Part shown: piece by piece, positions 22,719-29,685 of the stretch | How the letters are laid out: each line of letters starts with the position of its first letter | Position numbering within the stretch: the stretch's first letter is position 1 | Origin: CAYPNF01 sp964411985 | GTDB lineage: Bacteria > Verrucomicrobiota > Verrucomicrobiia > Limisphaerales > J093 | NCBI GenBank assembly: GCA_964411985.1 | Contig: CAYPNF010000083.1 | Span: 1 to 29,685 of the forward strand | Direction: 5' to 3' | DNA: 29,685 nucleotides | Notes under the pieces: generated by a model | The model's input: only the letters and a program-made list of their open reading frames with translations | The model's database searches: none | Told to the model about the DNA's origin: nothing | Program-made: the position numbers and the translations under genes

Positions 22719-24671
22719 ATGTCCTCCCCAAACACCATCTTCGATTCAGCGGATTCGTCCGTTTACCGCATCCAGACCAAAGCTCCAGGGCCGAGTGGTT
22801 CTCTGCCTCTCACCGAGGATCAACTCCGCCATAGTCCGAGCGGCGATCTGTTTGGGATGACCCAGAACGCGGGCATGGGCTGGAAGGTCTCCGAGCTGGG
22901 CCGAAAACAGTTTCTCATCCTGAGCACCCAGGGAGGCTTGCGTGCTCCGGATGGAAAACCCATTGCTTTGGGCTACCACACCGGCCATTGGGAAATCGGA
23001 CTGCAAGTGGAAGCAGCCGCGCGCGAGTTTGCCAGGCTGGGGACCATTCCCTTTGCCGGCTATTGTTCCGATCCTTGCGATGGCCGCACCCAGGGAACGA
23101 CTGGAATGTTTGATAGTCTCCCTTACCGAAACGATGCCGCGATCCTCTTCCGACGCTTGATTCGGTCGTTACCCACGCGATCCGGTGTGCTCGGGGTGGC
23201 CACCTGCGACAAGGGAGTTCCTGCCATGATGATGGCACTGGCGGGCATGCTGAACCTGCCTGCGGTGTTGGTCCCCGGGGGCGTGACTCTCCCTGCGGAA
23301 GGGGCTGAAGATTTGGGAAAGATTCAGACCATTGGCGCGCGCTTTGCCCACGGAATGCTCACCTTGGATGAAGCGGCAGCGCTCGGTTGCCGCGCCTGCG
23401 GTTCCCCTGGCGGAGGCTGCCAGTTCCTGGGCACGGCGGCGACTTCCCAAGTGGTGGCCGAAGCCCTGGGGCTGACCGTTCCCCACGCTGCCCTCGCACC
23501 TTCAGGGCAGGCGGTCTGGACGGAGCTTGCCGTGCGGTCGGCCAAGGCCCTGGTGGCGTTAGAGGAGGGCAGGCGCACCACGCGAGAGATCGTGACCTCC
23601 GCGGCGATTCAAAATGCGATGGCAGTTCACGCTGCTTTCGGAGGATCCACCAATCTCTTGCTCCACGTCCCGGCTATCGCGCACGCCGCCGGATTGCCCC
23701 GTCCGACGGTGGAGGACTGGATCCGCATCAACCAGCGCGTGCCCCGGTTGGTGGACGTTCTGCCCAATGGCCCTCAATATCATCCGACCGTGCGCGCGTT
23801 TCTGGCGGGGGGAGTGCCTGAGGTGATGCTCCACTTGCGCGCCTTGGGCTGTCTTCATCTGGGAGTTTTGACCGTTGCGGGGGTGGAATTGGGGTTTGTT
23901 CTGGATGCCTGGGAGCGGTCCGAAAGACGTTTGCGGTTCCGTGAAATCCTCCGGGAACAAGATGGCGTAGACCCCGACGACGTGATTCTGGCGCCCGATC
24001 GCGCCAAGGCCCGAGGCTTAACCAGCACAGTTACGTTCCCACGCGGAAACCTGGCCCCGCAAGGAGCGGTGGTAAAGAGTACCGCCATTGATCCTACGGT
24101 GATCGGTGCGGATGGTGTGTTCCGGCAAGAAGGTCCAGCGAAAGTGTTTACCTCCGAAAAAGCCGCGATGCACGCCCTGAAAGAGGGGCGCATCCAGGCT
24201 GGGGACGTTATGGTGCTAGCCGGAATCGGTCCCTTGGGGACGGGCATGGAGGAGACCGCCCAGATCACCATCGCGCTGAAACATATTCCGTACGGGAACC
24301 GCGTGGTGTTGATCACCGACGGCCGGTTCTCAGGCGTTTCCACCGGTGCCTGCATTGGTCACGTCGGGCCCGAGGCGCTCGCCGGCGGACCGATCGGCAA
24401 AGTGCGGGACGGCGACCGAATCCGCGTGGTGATTGACTGTCAACGGCTCGAAGGGAGCCTGGATTTCGTCGGCGAGGGCAAAGGAGAAGTCAGCCCTGAG
24501 CAGGGAGTGGTCATCCTTGAGCAACGCGAACCTCACCCCGGTTTGAAGCCTGATCCAGATTTGCCGGATGACACGCGCCTGTGGGCTCTGCTCCAGCAGG
24601 CAGGGGGGGGTACTTGGGGTGGATGCGTGTACGATCTGGAGGCGTTATCGGCGAGATTGGGGCCGTCATAA
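22719..24671 (+). CDS. yjhG: YjhG/YagF-type sugar-acid dehydratase (IlvD/Edd family)
   Basis: The 650-residue protein matches the YjhG/YagF subgroup of the IlvD/Edd dehydratases from end to end, for example LPLTEDQLRHSPSGDLFGMT, SDPCDGRTQGTTGMFDSLPY, GCQFLGTAATSQVVAEALGL and STGACIGHVGPEALAGGPIG. The E. coli members dehydrate D-xylonate to 2-dehydro-3-deoxy-D-xylonate. Candidate iron-sulfur ligands are C120 (DPCDG), C163 (TCDKG) and C234 (GGGC), and all are present, so the enzyme should be active. The cytosolic reaction belongs to non-phosphorylative pentose or sugar-acid breakdown. No xylonate kinase, aldolase or transporter is next to it, so the exact sugar acid is unproven. The ATG follows the upstream stop by 6 nt, with little ribosome-site sequence of its own. 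Confidence 0.92.
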   Translation: MSSPNTIFDSADSSVYRIQTKAPGPSGSLPLTEDQLRHSPSGDLFGMTQNAGMGWKVSELGRKQFLILSTQGGLRAPDGKPIALGYHTGHWEIGLQVEAAAREFARLGTIPFAGYCSDPCDGRTQGTTGMFDSLPYRNDAAILFRRLIRSLPTRSGVLGVATCDKGVPAMMMALAGMLNLPAVLVPGGVTLPAEGAEDLGKIQTIGARFAHGMLTLDEAAALGCRACGSPGGGCQFLGTAATSQVVAEALGLTVPHAALAPSGQAVWTELAVRSAKALVALEEGRRTTREIVTSAAIQNAMAVHAAFGGSTNLLLHVPAIAHAAGLPRPTVEDWIRINQRVPRLVDVLPNGPQYHPTVRAFLAGGVPEVMLHLRALGCLHLGVLTVAGVELGFVLDAWERSERRLRFREILREQDGVDPDDVILAPDRAKARGLTSTVTFPRGNLAPQGAVVKSTAIDPTVIGADGVFRQEGPAKVFTSEKAAMHALKEGRIQAGDVMVLAGIGPLGTGMEETAQITIALKHIPYGNRVVLITDGRFSGVSTGACIGHVGPEALAGGPIGKVRDGDRIRVVIDCQRLEGSLDFVGEGKGEVSPEQGVVILEQREPHPGLKPDPDLPDDTRLWALLQQAGGGTWGGCVYDLEALSARLGPS

Positions 24672-24688
24672 CACCATGCCTGGCGGTA

Positions 24689-24701
24689 GGTCCGGCGGAC
24701 C
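24689..24701. terminator. Short palindrome between convergent genes
   Basis: GGTCC and GGACC are separated by GGC, in the 55-bp gap between the dehydratase stop (+) and the PEP-CTERM gene stop (-). The position suits a two-way terminator, but the stem is short and lacks a T run. Confidence 0.25.
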
Positions 24702-24726
24702 GAATCCTTCGGATGCTGAAGCCGCA

Positions 24727-25395
24727 TCAACGGCCCAACCGACGACAGGTCCCGAATGCGACCAATGCCAACCCGGACACCAAAGCCACGCTCGTTGGCT
24801 CTGGAACCGGACTCGTGGTACCAGTAATGGAGATCATGGTTGCCCCTAAGCCGGGCCCCATCAGCACGGGTGTGCCAGAATCACCGTCCACCGCATCGGT
24901 GCCGTAGAACCGAAACTGAACAGTCCCGGTAACCTCCCCCATGCTGGCAAGGGGGTAATCATAGGAGGCAACGTCGAGGGTAAGGGAGGCTTTGGAACCG
25001 AGGTTTGCGTTGAATGAATCCAAGCTGCTCCGAGCATATAGCGACAATCCTAAGGCATCTCGTCTTCCCGTGAACGTGAGCGTGCTCAAACTCGCTTTAA
25101 ACCCGGGTTGGATTGATAGGCTGATCTCGAAGTACTTGTTGAGGTTCACACTCGAGCCGGGTTCCCAATTCTCGATTGCGAAGTCGGTTCCATCTACTCC
25201 TATCACTCCACCTCCAACCCCCGAGTAGGAACAGCTCGAGATATGTGCGTCGATGACAGTACCAGGAATGGGGAGGCTTCCAGTGATCGGGGTGTCTGCC
25301 CACTCAGCCAATTGGGCCTCACATTGCATCGACATCACCACCGAACAGAGGGTAGCAACTAGGGCTGATTGGGTTGGAGCAGACAGAGTCTTCAT
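24727..25395 (-). CDS. PEP-CTERM sorting-signal protein
   Basis: From the ATG at 25395 the product has 222 residues. The upstream TTG at 25422 is less likely, since the signal peptide begins after the ATG. An N-terminal hydrophobic stretch (ALVATLCSVVMSM) is followed by a beta-rich secreted region with no known enzyme motif. The C-terminus has the diagnostic tripartite tail: VPEP, a hydrophobic helix (TSVALVSGLALVAFGT) and a basic end (CRRLGR). Such proteins are exported, recognised through PEP-CTERM by exosortase, and end up in the envelope or extracellular matrix. The exosortase itself is not in this window. A good promoter candidate lies about 45 bp upstream. It diverges from the serine hydrolase operon. 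Confidence 0.85.
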   Translation of the reverse strand: MKTLSAPTQSALVATLCSVVMSMQCEAQLAEWADTPITGSLPIPGTVIDAHISSCSYSGVGGGVIGVDGTDFAIENWEPGSSVNLNKYFEISLSIQPGFKASLSTLTFTGRRDALGLSLYARSSLDSFNANLGSKASLTLDVASYDYPLASMGEVTGTVQFRFYGTDAVDGDSGTPVLMGPGLGATMISITGTTSPVPEPTSVALVSGLALVAFGTCRRLGR

Positions 25396-25440
25396 ACGGA
25401 GCTTTGGGAGTGGTTCTTGCAACTTGGGTCTAGGTAATTA

Positions 25441-25468
25441 ATCCTAAGGCTTGTCATGCGGGCGTCAA
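25441..25468 (-). promoter_or_regulatory. Sigma-70-like promoter for the PEP-CTERM gene
   Basis: On the minus strand TTGACG (25463-25468) is followed after 16 nt by TAGGAT (25441-25446), matching the consensus at 5 of 6 and 4 of 6 bases. The position gives a leader of roughly 40 nt before the ATG at 25395. Confidence 0.45.
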
Positions 25469-25511
25469 GTGATTCCCTTTTTGATCGAGTGTTGAAGTGT
25501 GATGGCGAATA

Positions 25512-26501
25512 ATGACTGTTAGTAGAGAATTCCAAACTGCAGTGCGTGAAGCAGCCGCCTACAACGCAGCGCACCAAGGCGTGTCCTTCTACGCATCCAT
25601 CGGCGGCGAGCTGATCCTAGAAGCCTACCCCAAGGGTGCTTCACCGGACCAACCCCACGAGATCGCCAGCGGCACCAAGAGTTTCGCTGGGATCGCGGCC
25701 GTCGCAGGGGTTGCGGATGGACTCTTTACCTTCGACGAGGTTTTGGCGCAGACGCTCTACGAATGGCAGGAGGACCCTCGCAAGACCGGGATCACCCTGC
25801 GGCAGTTGCTGCAGTTGGTGAGTGGATTGGAGGCCGGAGGCAAGCCAGGTTCGATCCCTGATTACGGTGTGGCCTTGCGCACTGCTGCCGTCGCCAAGCC
25901 TGGAGAGAAGTTCTTTTACGGGTCTGCTCCGTTTCAGGTCTTTGGGGAGTTCCTGCGCAGGAAACTGATTGGACGTGCCCCGGACGCTCTCGCTTACCTC
26001 CGAGCTCGGGTCTTCGAGCCGATTGGGCTGCACGTGGGCCGTTGGCGACACGGAAGAGATGGAAATCCGAGTTTCGCTTCGGGCGCGGCGCTGTCCGCCC
26101 GGGAGTGGGCCAAGCTGGGGGAGTTGATCTGCAGGCGCGGCCAGCATCTCGCGAAGACCGTCCTCCCCGCTGATTTGCTGGCACAATGCTTTCGTGGTTC
26201 CAAGGACAACCCTGCCTATGGGCTTTCGTGGTGGTTGAACGCGCCGCTTCCGGACAGTGAACGCATGCGCCTGCGGCAGGTCAGCATGGGGCTGGAAGAT
26301 CTGACTGCTGAGCCGCTGATCCCTCCGGATTTGGTGTATGCGGCCGGAGCAGGTAAACAGCGTCTTTACGTCAGCCCGAGCCTGGGTCTGGTGGTGGTGC
26401 GGCAAGCCTCGGGCATGCTCCAAGCCTTGGCAGAAGGAGAGCAGGGCGGTTTTTCTGATCTCGAGTTCCTGCGCTTGCTGCTCCGAGATAGGCCTCTATG
26501 A
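25512..26501 (+). CDS. Serine hydrolase of the beta-lactamase/class C PBP-like family
   Basis: The 329-residue protein has the SxxK motif in IASGTKSFAG (S53, K56). A YxS in place of the usual YxN is found in FFYGSAPF (Y136, S138), and a C-terminal AGAGKQRLYV stands where KTG/HTG-type motifs lie. Family members are esterases, D-aminopeptidases or amide hydrolases more often than true beta-lactamases. No signal peptide is seen, so it is predicted cytosolic, which is unusual for cell-wall-acting relatives. The start is the ATG at 25512. Its stop overlaps the next gene by four bases (ATGA), so it is translated together with a CbiX-like protein and a membrane protease. The substrate is unknown. 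Confidence 0.8.
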   Translation: MTVSREFQTAVREAAAYNAAHQGVSFYASIGGELILEAYPKGASPDQPHEIASGTKSFAGIAAVAGVADGLFTFDEVLAQTLYEWQEDPRKTGITLRQLLQLVSGLEAGGKPGSIPDYGVALRTAAVAKPGEKFFYGSAPFQVFGEFLRRKLIGRAPDALAYLRARVFEPIGLHVGRWRHGRDGNPSFASGAALSAREWAKLGELICRRGQHLAKTVLPADLLAQCFRGSKDNPAYGLSWWLNAPLPDSERMRLRQVSMGLEDLTAEPLIPPDLVYAAGAGKQRLYVSPSLGLVVVRQASGMLQALAEGEQGGFSDLEFLRLLLRDRPL

Positions 26502-27352
26502 GCCACCACAGTGAAGACACTCTCGTGCTTCTTGGGCACGGGGCAGTGAAAAGCCCGTTGGCGGCCCGACCGGTCCACTGGCACGCCGACGAGATTCGCC
26601 GTCGTCGGCTCTTTCAGGAAGTGCTGGTGGGTTTCTGGCGCGAGGAACCGTCGATCCGCACGGCGATCGCGCAGATCCGTACTCCTCGCGCTTTTGTCGT
26701 GCCGCTTTTTCTCAGCGAGGGCTATTTCACCCAGCAGGTGATTCCACGTGAGTTGGAGTTACCGAAGAACCAGGACGACACCTACCAGAACCGCCGGGTT
26801 GGCCTTGGCGCGGAAATCCACTACACCCTCCCGGTGGGAACGCATCCCCGGATGCAGGAGGTGATTGCGGACACGGCGGCGCGAGTGGTGAGAGAACACC
26901 CGTTCCCTTCGGCGCCTCAGCCGGAGAATCTCTCACTCTTCCTGGTCGGACATGGCACTCCCAAGAATCCCAATTCTCGAAAGGCGGTGGAAGCGCATGT
27001 CCAAAGGATGCGCCGCGTCGGTTCGTACGCGCAGGTGGAATCCCTATATCTGGAGGAAGAGCCCGGAGTGGCTCGCTTGTTCGACATGGCCACGCAGTCG
27101 AACGTGGTGGTGGTTCCTTTCTTTCTGGGAGACGCCTTGCACCCGATGGCCGATGTGCCCATTCAGTTGGGAGAGCCAGAGTCGGTGGTGATGGAGCGCA
27201 TTGCCGCAGGCCATGGGCCGTGGAGAAACCCGACCGAGCGGCAAGGAAGACGCATCTGGTATGGCCAGGCACTTGGCATGGATCCGGTCGTCACGGAGAT
27301 CTTGCTTGCACGGGTTGAGGAAGCCCGACTAGCAGCGGAACAGGAGAGATGA
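26498..27352 (+). CDS. Two-domain CbiX/sirohydrochlorin-chelatase-like protein
   Basis: The 284-residue product has two CbiX-like halves. The first starts VLLGHGAV (H14) and runs to a VVPLFLSEGYFTQQVIP block, where the usual second metal-binding His is replaced. The second starts LFLVGHGTPKN (H152) and has VVVPFFLGDALHPMADVP with H215 in place. Only the second half therefore keeps both His of the metal-insertion site. CbiX proteins insert cobalt (or, in SirB, iron) into sirohydrochlorin. No other tetrapyrrole gene is nearby, so a cobalamin or siroheme role is a family-based guess. It overlaps both neighbours by four bases (ATGA junctions). Confidence 0.78.
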   Translation: MSHHSEDTLVLLGHGAVKSPLAARPVHWHADEIRRRRLFQEVLVGFWREEPSIRTAIAQIRTPRAFVVPLFLSEGYFTQQVIPRELELPKNQDDTYQNRRVGLGAEIHYTLPVGTHPRMQEVIADTAARVVREHPFPSAPQPENLSLFLVGHGTPKNPNSRKAVEAHVQRMRRVGSYAQVESLYLEEEPGVARLFDMATQSNVVVVPFFLGDALHPMADVPIQLGEPESVVMERIAAGHGPWRNPTERQGRRIWYGQALGMDPVVTEILLARVEEARLAAEQER

Positions 27353-28026
27353 AGAAGAGGGGCAAGCTCATAAAACTCGGGGTAGCTCTGCTCCTCTTGC
27401 CGTTTTGCTATGGTGGTACCCGTGGTCTCCTCGAGGTCATTGGTCGGAGCGGTCATGCGGACACATTTTGGGCAGCTTTTCTTGCGGGTGCAGCCAGTTG
27501 GGTGGTCTGCTTCCTGGTGTTGCCCAAACCGATGTGGTTATACGTGTTCGGGCACGAGTTGGCGCATGCGGTCGGGACGTGGATCTGCGGCGGACGAGTT
27601 TCCCGTTTCAAGGTAAGTTCCAAGGGAGGTTCGGTGACCACCGACCGCGCCAACTTCCTGGTTGCCCTGGCGCCCTACTATTTTCCGCTCTATTCGCTGG
27701 TGGCTGCCGTGGGATATGCGGTGGCCGACCGGTGGTGGGATGTTACCGCGGTGAGACCTTGCTACCATTGGGTTCTCGGAGTGACCTATGCCTTCCACGT
27801 TACGCTGAACCTCTACGTTTTGCGGGCGAGGCAGAGTGATCTGGCGAATCAAGGATACGTCTTCTCGATGGTCGTGATCTGGTTGGCAAACGTGGTGGTG
27901 CTGATCGCGAGTGTACCGTTCCTGACCGACTCGGCGGAATGGTTTGTGGGGTTCCGGTTCAGCTGGCTCTACACCGTGGAATTGGCGCGGCTTTGCTTGC
28001 AGTGGCTTGGTCTCGGTCCCGGCTAA
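27349..28026 (+). CDS. M50-like membrane metalloprotease
   Basis: The 225-residue protein has four to five hydrophobic segments (near 8-22, 42-58, 104-124, 140-156 and 170-190). Between the second and third is the sequence FGHELAHAVGTWICGG, with the zinc-protease HExxH as HELAH (H69, E70, H73). The GGRVSRFKVSSKGGSV stretch after it is typical of M50B-like family proteins, in which a beta segment follows the active helix. M50 proteases cut within or near membranes, often in regulation. A separate Asp zinc ligand could not be assigned. It is last in the serine hydrolase/CbiX operon, starting at an ATGA overlap, and is followed by a strong inverted repeat. Confidence 0.75.
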   Translation: MKKRGKLIKLGVALLLLPFCYGGTRGLLEVIGRSGHADTFWAAFLAGAASWVVCFLVLPKPMWLYVFGHELAHAVGTWICGGRVSRFKVSSKGGSVTTDRANFLVALAPYYFPLYSLVAAVGYAVADRWWDVTAVRPCYHWVLGVTYAFHVTLNLYVLRARQSDLANQGYVFSMVVIWLANVVVLIASVPFLTDSAEWFVGFRFSWLYTVELARLCLQWLGLGPG

Positions 28027-28029
28027 CGG

Positions 28030-28052
28030 GCCTTCCGAGGGGGCAGGAAGGC
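28030..28052. terminator. Stem-loop between convergent M50 and histidine kinase genes
   Basis: GCCTTCC and GGAAGGC form a perfect 7-bp stem with a 9-nt loop, starting 3 nt after the M50 stop and about 40 bp from the kinase stop. It is a plausible two-way terminator, although neither strand has a T run right after it. Confidence 0.4.
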
Positions 28053-28091
28053 AGGGCTTCGGCGCAGGCCTGGGCGTCGAGCCAGTATGCC

Positions 28092-29685
28092 TTACTGCAG
28101 AACGCGTTCGTTCTTCACCCCCTCTGTGAGGGCGGGGAGGTAAACTCGGAAGGTACTGCCCTGTCCAACCGCACTCTCCACGTCCACCCAGCCTCCGTGC
28201 TGCTGGATTATTCCCCGGACCGTGGCCAAGCCCAAGCCAGTACCTTGCCCGACGTCTTTCGTGGTGAAGAATGGCTCAAAGAGCCTCTTCCTCGTCTCCT
28301 CATCCATGCCGCGTCCTGTGTCCGTCACCGACAAGCAGACGTACGTTCCCGCTGGGTTCTGGACTTCGGCGTTTGCCTGCTCTGCCCCGATCGTCCTCTC
28401 CGAAAACACCAGTCGGAGCGATCCACCTCGAGGCATGGCGTCTCGGACGTTCACACAGAGGTTCAGGAGAGCCTGCGCCAGCATGTTTGGGTCAGCCCTC
28501 ACCCATGACAACCGTTCCGGTTTTGAGAACTCCAGGGTGATGCCCTCCCCCAAGACCTGTGTCAGATGCTTGGATTGGCTTTCCACGCTGGCTGCCCAGT
28601 CCATGGGTTGAACGGTCAGCACGGACCGGCGGCTGAAGGCCAACAGCTTTCGGATGAGTTCCGCCGCCCGGCGGGTGAGTGCCTGGACTTCTTTCAACAT
28701 CCCCCTGGATTGATCCTCCACGTGACCGCTCTGCACCAACTCCAGGTTCATCATGATGGCAGCCAGAATATTGTTGAATTCGTGCGCCATTCCGCCCGCG
28801 AGATGGCCAATGGCCTCCATCTTCTGGGACTGGCGTAGACGTTCCTCCATTTGTTGGCGCTGGGTAATGTCATTGAAGGACAGGAATACGGCGGGCTGTT
28901 GATCAAATTCGATGGAGTTGGCGCAGACCAGCGCCCAAAAAGGATCTCCGCCAAGAGTCTTAAAGCACACCTCGAACTCCGTCAGCTGGCCGTCCTCCTT
29001 GATTCTTTGCATCAGGATCTGAAGCTGCTCCTGTGAGTCACAGTAATTGGACACCGAAGAGCTGACTTTGGCGGCGGCGCTGCCGTGGAGCCGGAGAGCG
29101 GCCCGCTGATTCGCAAAAAGAATGGACAGATTGACCGCTTGGAAGATGATCACCGGGAAAGCGGCGTTCTCGAGCAGATGATGGTAGCGCCTTTGGAGGG
29201 ACAACTCCTTCTCCATCCGGGCTTCGATGATGGCCGTCTGTTCGCGAACCTTCCGCTTGAGGGCCACGCCCCACAGCAGCACAATGGCCCAACCCAACGC
29301 GAGGACGGCCAGGATCAGCAGCACCTGTTGGAGCGAGAACACGCGGGGACGCGTGAGTAGCGAGACGTCTTGTTCAGACCGGGCTAGGATCTGGAAAGAC
29401 TGAGGCGCTTCAGGGCGATCGCCTTGCAGCAGGCACACCCCGCTCACTCGGACCAAATCACCCTCCTTGAACAGCGGCCACTCTGCCAGCGTGTTGGTCG
29501 TGGAGAGCGAGACTCCGAAGAGAACGCCATCCTGGAGCAAGGTCAGAGTCTGGTTCGTTGCCGTCTGAGCCAGACGCTGCAAGGTTCCGCTGACGCACAC
29601 CAACCGGGAGTCGAAGTTCCCCCAAAGGACCTGGGACGGAGGGACCGTGACCGGATCCGCCTTCAGCTTTGTCATTTTCTCTCGA
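28092..29685 (-). CDS. Membrane sensor histidine kinase with OB-like and PAS-like regions (N-terminus cut by window)
   Basis: The frame stays open to the window edge; the ATG at 29675 opens directly into a domain, so the true start is probably outside. Visible order, counted from that ATG: an OB-fold-like region (about 8-105, NFDSRLVCVSGTL...FKEGDLVRVSGVCLL), a transmembrane helix (116-138), a short coiled segment, and a PAS-like domain (165-272, ending FNDITQRQQ). Then come the phospho-acceptor box MAHEFNNILAAI (H298) and an HATPase domain with LNLCVNVRDAM, DTGRGMD, FEPFFTTK and GTGLGLATV. The kinase should autophosphorylate and pass phosphate to a response regulator not seen here. The OB-like region next to the helix is common in verrucomicrobial kinases, often preceded by a propeller, which I expect upstream. 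Confidence 0.9.
   Translation of the reverse strand, partial: REKMTKLKADPVTVPPSQVLWGNFDSRLVCVSGTLQRLAQTATNQTLTLLQDGVLFGVSLSTTNTLAEWPLFKEGDLVRVSGVCLLQGDRPEAPQSFQILARSEQDVSLLTRPRVFSLQQVLLILAVLALGWAIVLLWGVALKRKVREQTAIIEARMEKELSLQRRYHHLLENAAFPVIIFQAVNLSILFANQRAALRLHGSAAAKVSSSVSNYCDSQEQLQILMQRIKEDGQLTEFEVCFKTLGGDPFWALVCANSIEFDQQPAVFLSFNDITQRQQMEERLRQSQKMEAIGHLAGGMAHEFNNILAAIMMNLELVQSGHVEDQSRGMLKEVQALTRRAAELIRKLLAFSRRSVLTVQPMDWAASVESQSKHLTQVLGEGITLEFSKPERLSWVRADPNMLAQALLNLCVNVRDAMPRGGSLRLVFSERTIGAEQANAEVQNPAGTYVCLSVTDTGRGMDEETRKRLFEPFFTTKDVGQGTGLGLATVRGIIQQHGGWVDVESAVGQGSTFRVYLPALTEGVKNERVLQ

Noticed and set aside
25425..25460. Possible further copy of the 12-bp hairpin unit (TTAATCCTAAGGCTTGTC resembles the R2 left arm)
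   Set aside because: Only one short stretch matches, with no phased units, no loop and no opposite arm.
25840..25870. GGTTCGATCCC as a tRNA T-arm
   Set aside because: It lies in the serine hydrolase coding frame and has no acceptor, D or anticodon stems around it.

Overview
The window is GC-rich bacterial chromosome, most likely from a member of the Verrucomicrobiota (Limisphaerales/Pedosphaera-like). That placement is inferred from the gene mix: a large DUF6067-type glycoside-hydrolase-like protein, a BspA-like leucine-rich-repeat protein, a PEP-CTERM protein, an S23-type four-helix-bundle protein, and a secreted propeller plus SGNH hydrolase fusion. No rRNA, tRNA or CRISPR array was recognised. 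A run of 100 N (11246-11345) shows this is a scaffold joined across an unresolved gap. The first and last genes run off the window.

Region 1 (1-11.2 kb) holds large, mostly single genes: the DUF6067 protein (+), an LRR surface protein (-), a small membrane protein (-), a group II PLP decarboxylase (-) with a small coupled ORF upstream, a YncE-propeller/phosphoesterase lipoprotein (+), and a coiled-coil membrane protein with four CxxC pairs (-). Two decayed gene pieces lie between them. One is a DUF6067 paralogue fragment with an in-frame stop near 5.0 kb. The other is a chimeric scrap at 9909-10064, in which the start of a decarboxylase copy is joined to part of a membrane-protein copy. Local duplication and deletion have evidently shaped this stretch.

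Region 2 (11.4-15.7 kb) holds a cupin protein, DNA polymerase X, a double-domain four-helix-bundle (S23/IVP-like) protein and endonuclease IV. It contains a family of hairpins built from 12-bp units close to GACWAAGTGTGC. Two complete hairpins flank polX. The four-helix-bundle gene sits between a left half-hairpin, whose loop region carries its ribosome binding site, and a right half-hairpin. This resembles the 23S rRNA intervening-sequence elements (terminal inverted repeats around an S23 ORF), but here it lies outside rRNA. It is the best candidate in the window for an undescribed system.

Region 3 (15.8-19.2 kb, minus strand) is an operon of three overlapping paralogous secreted aspartic proteases, each with two retropepsin-like lobes in one chain.

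Region 4 (19.4-24.7 kb, plus strand) is a tight three-gene run: a propeller/SGNH-hydrolase fusion, a CCA-adding/poly(A) polymerase family enzyme with an HD domain, and a YjhG/YagF-type sugar-acid dehydratase.

Region 5 (24.7-29.7 kb) has a PEP-CTERM protein (-) diverging from an operon with 4-bp overlaps: a serine beta-lactamase-like hydrolase, a two-domain CbiX-like protein and an HELAH membrane metalloprotease. It ends with a truncated hybrid sensor histidine kinase (-).
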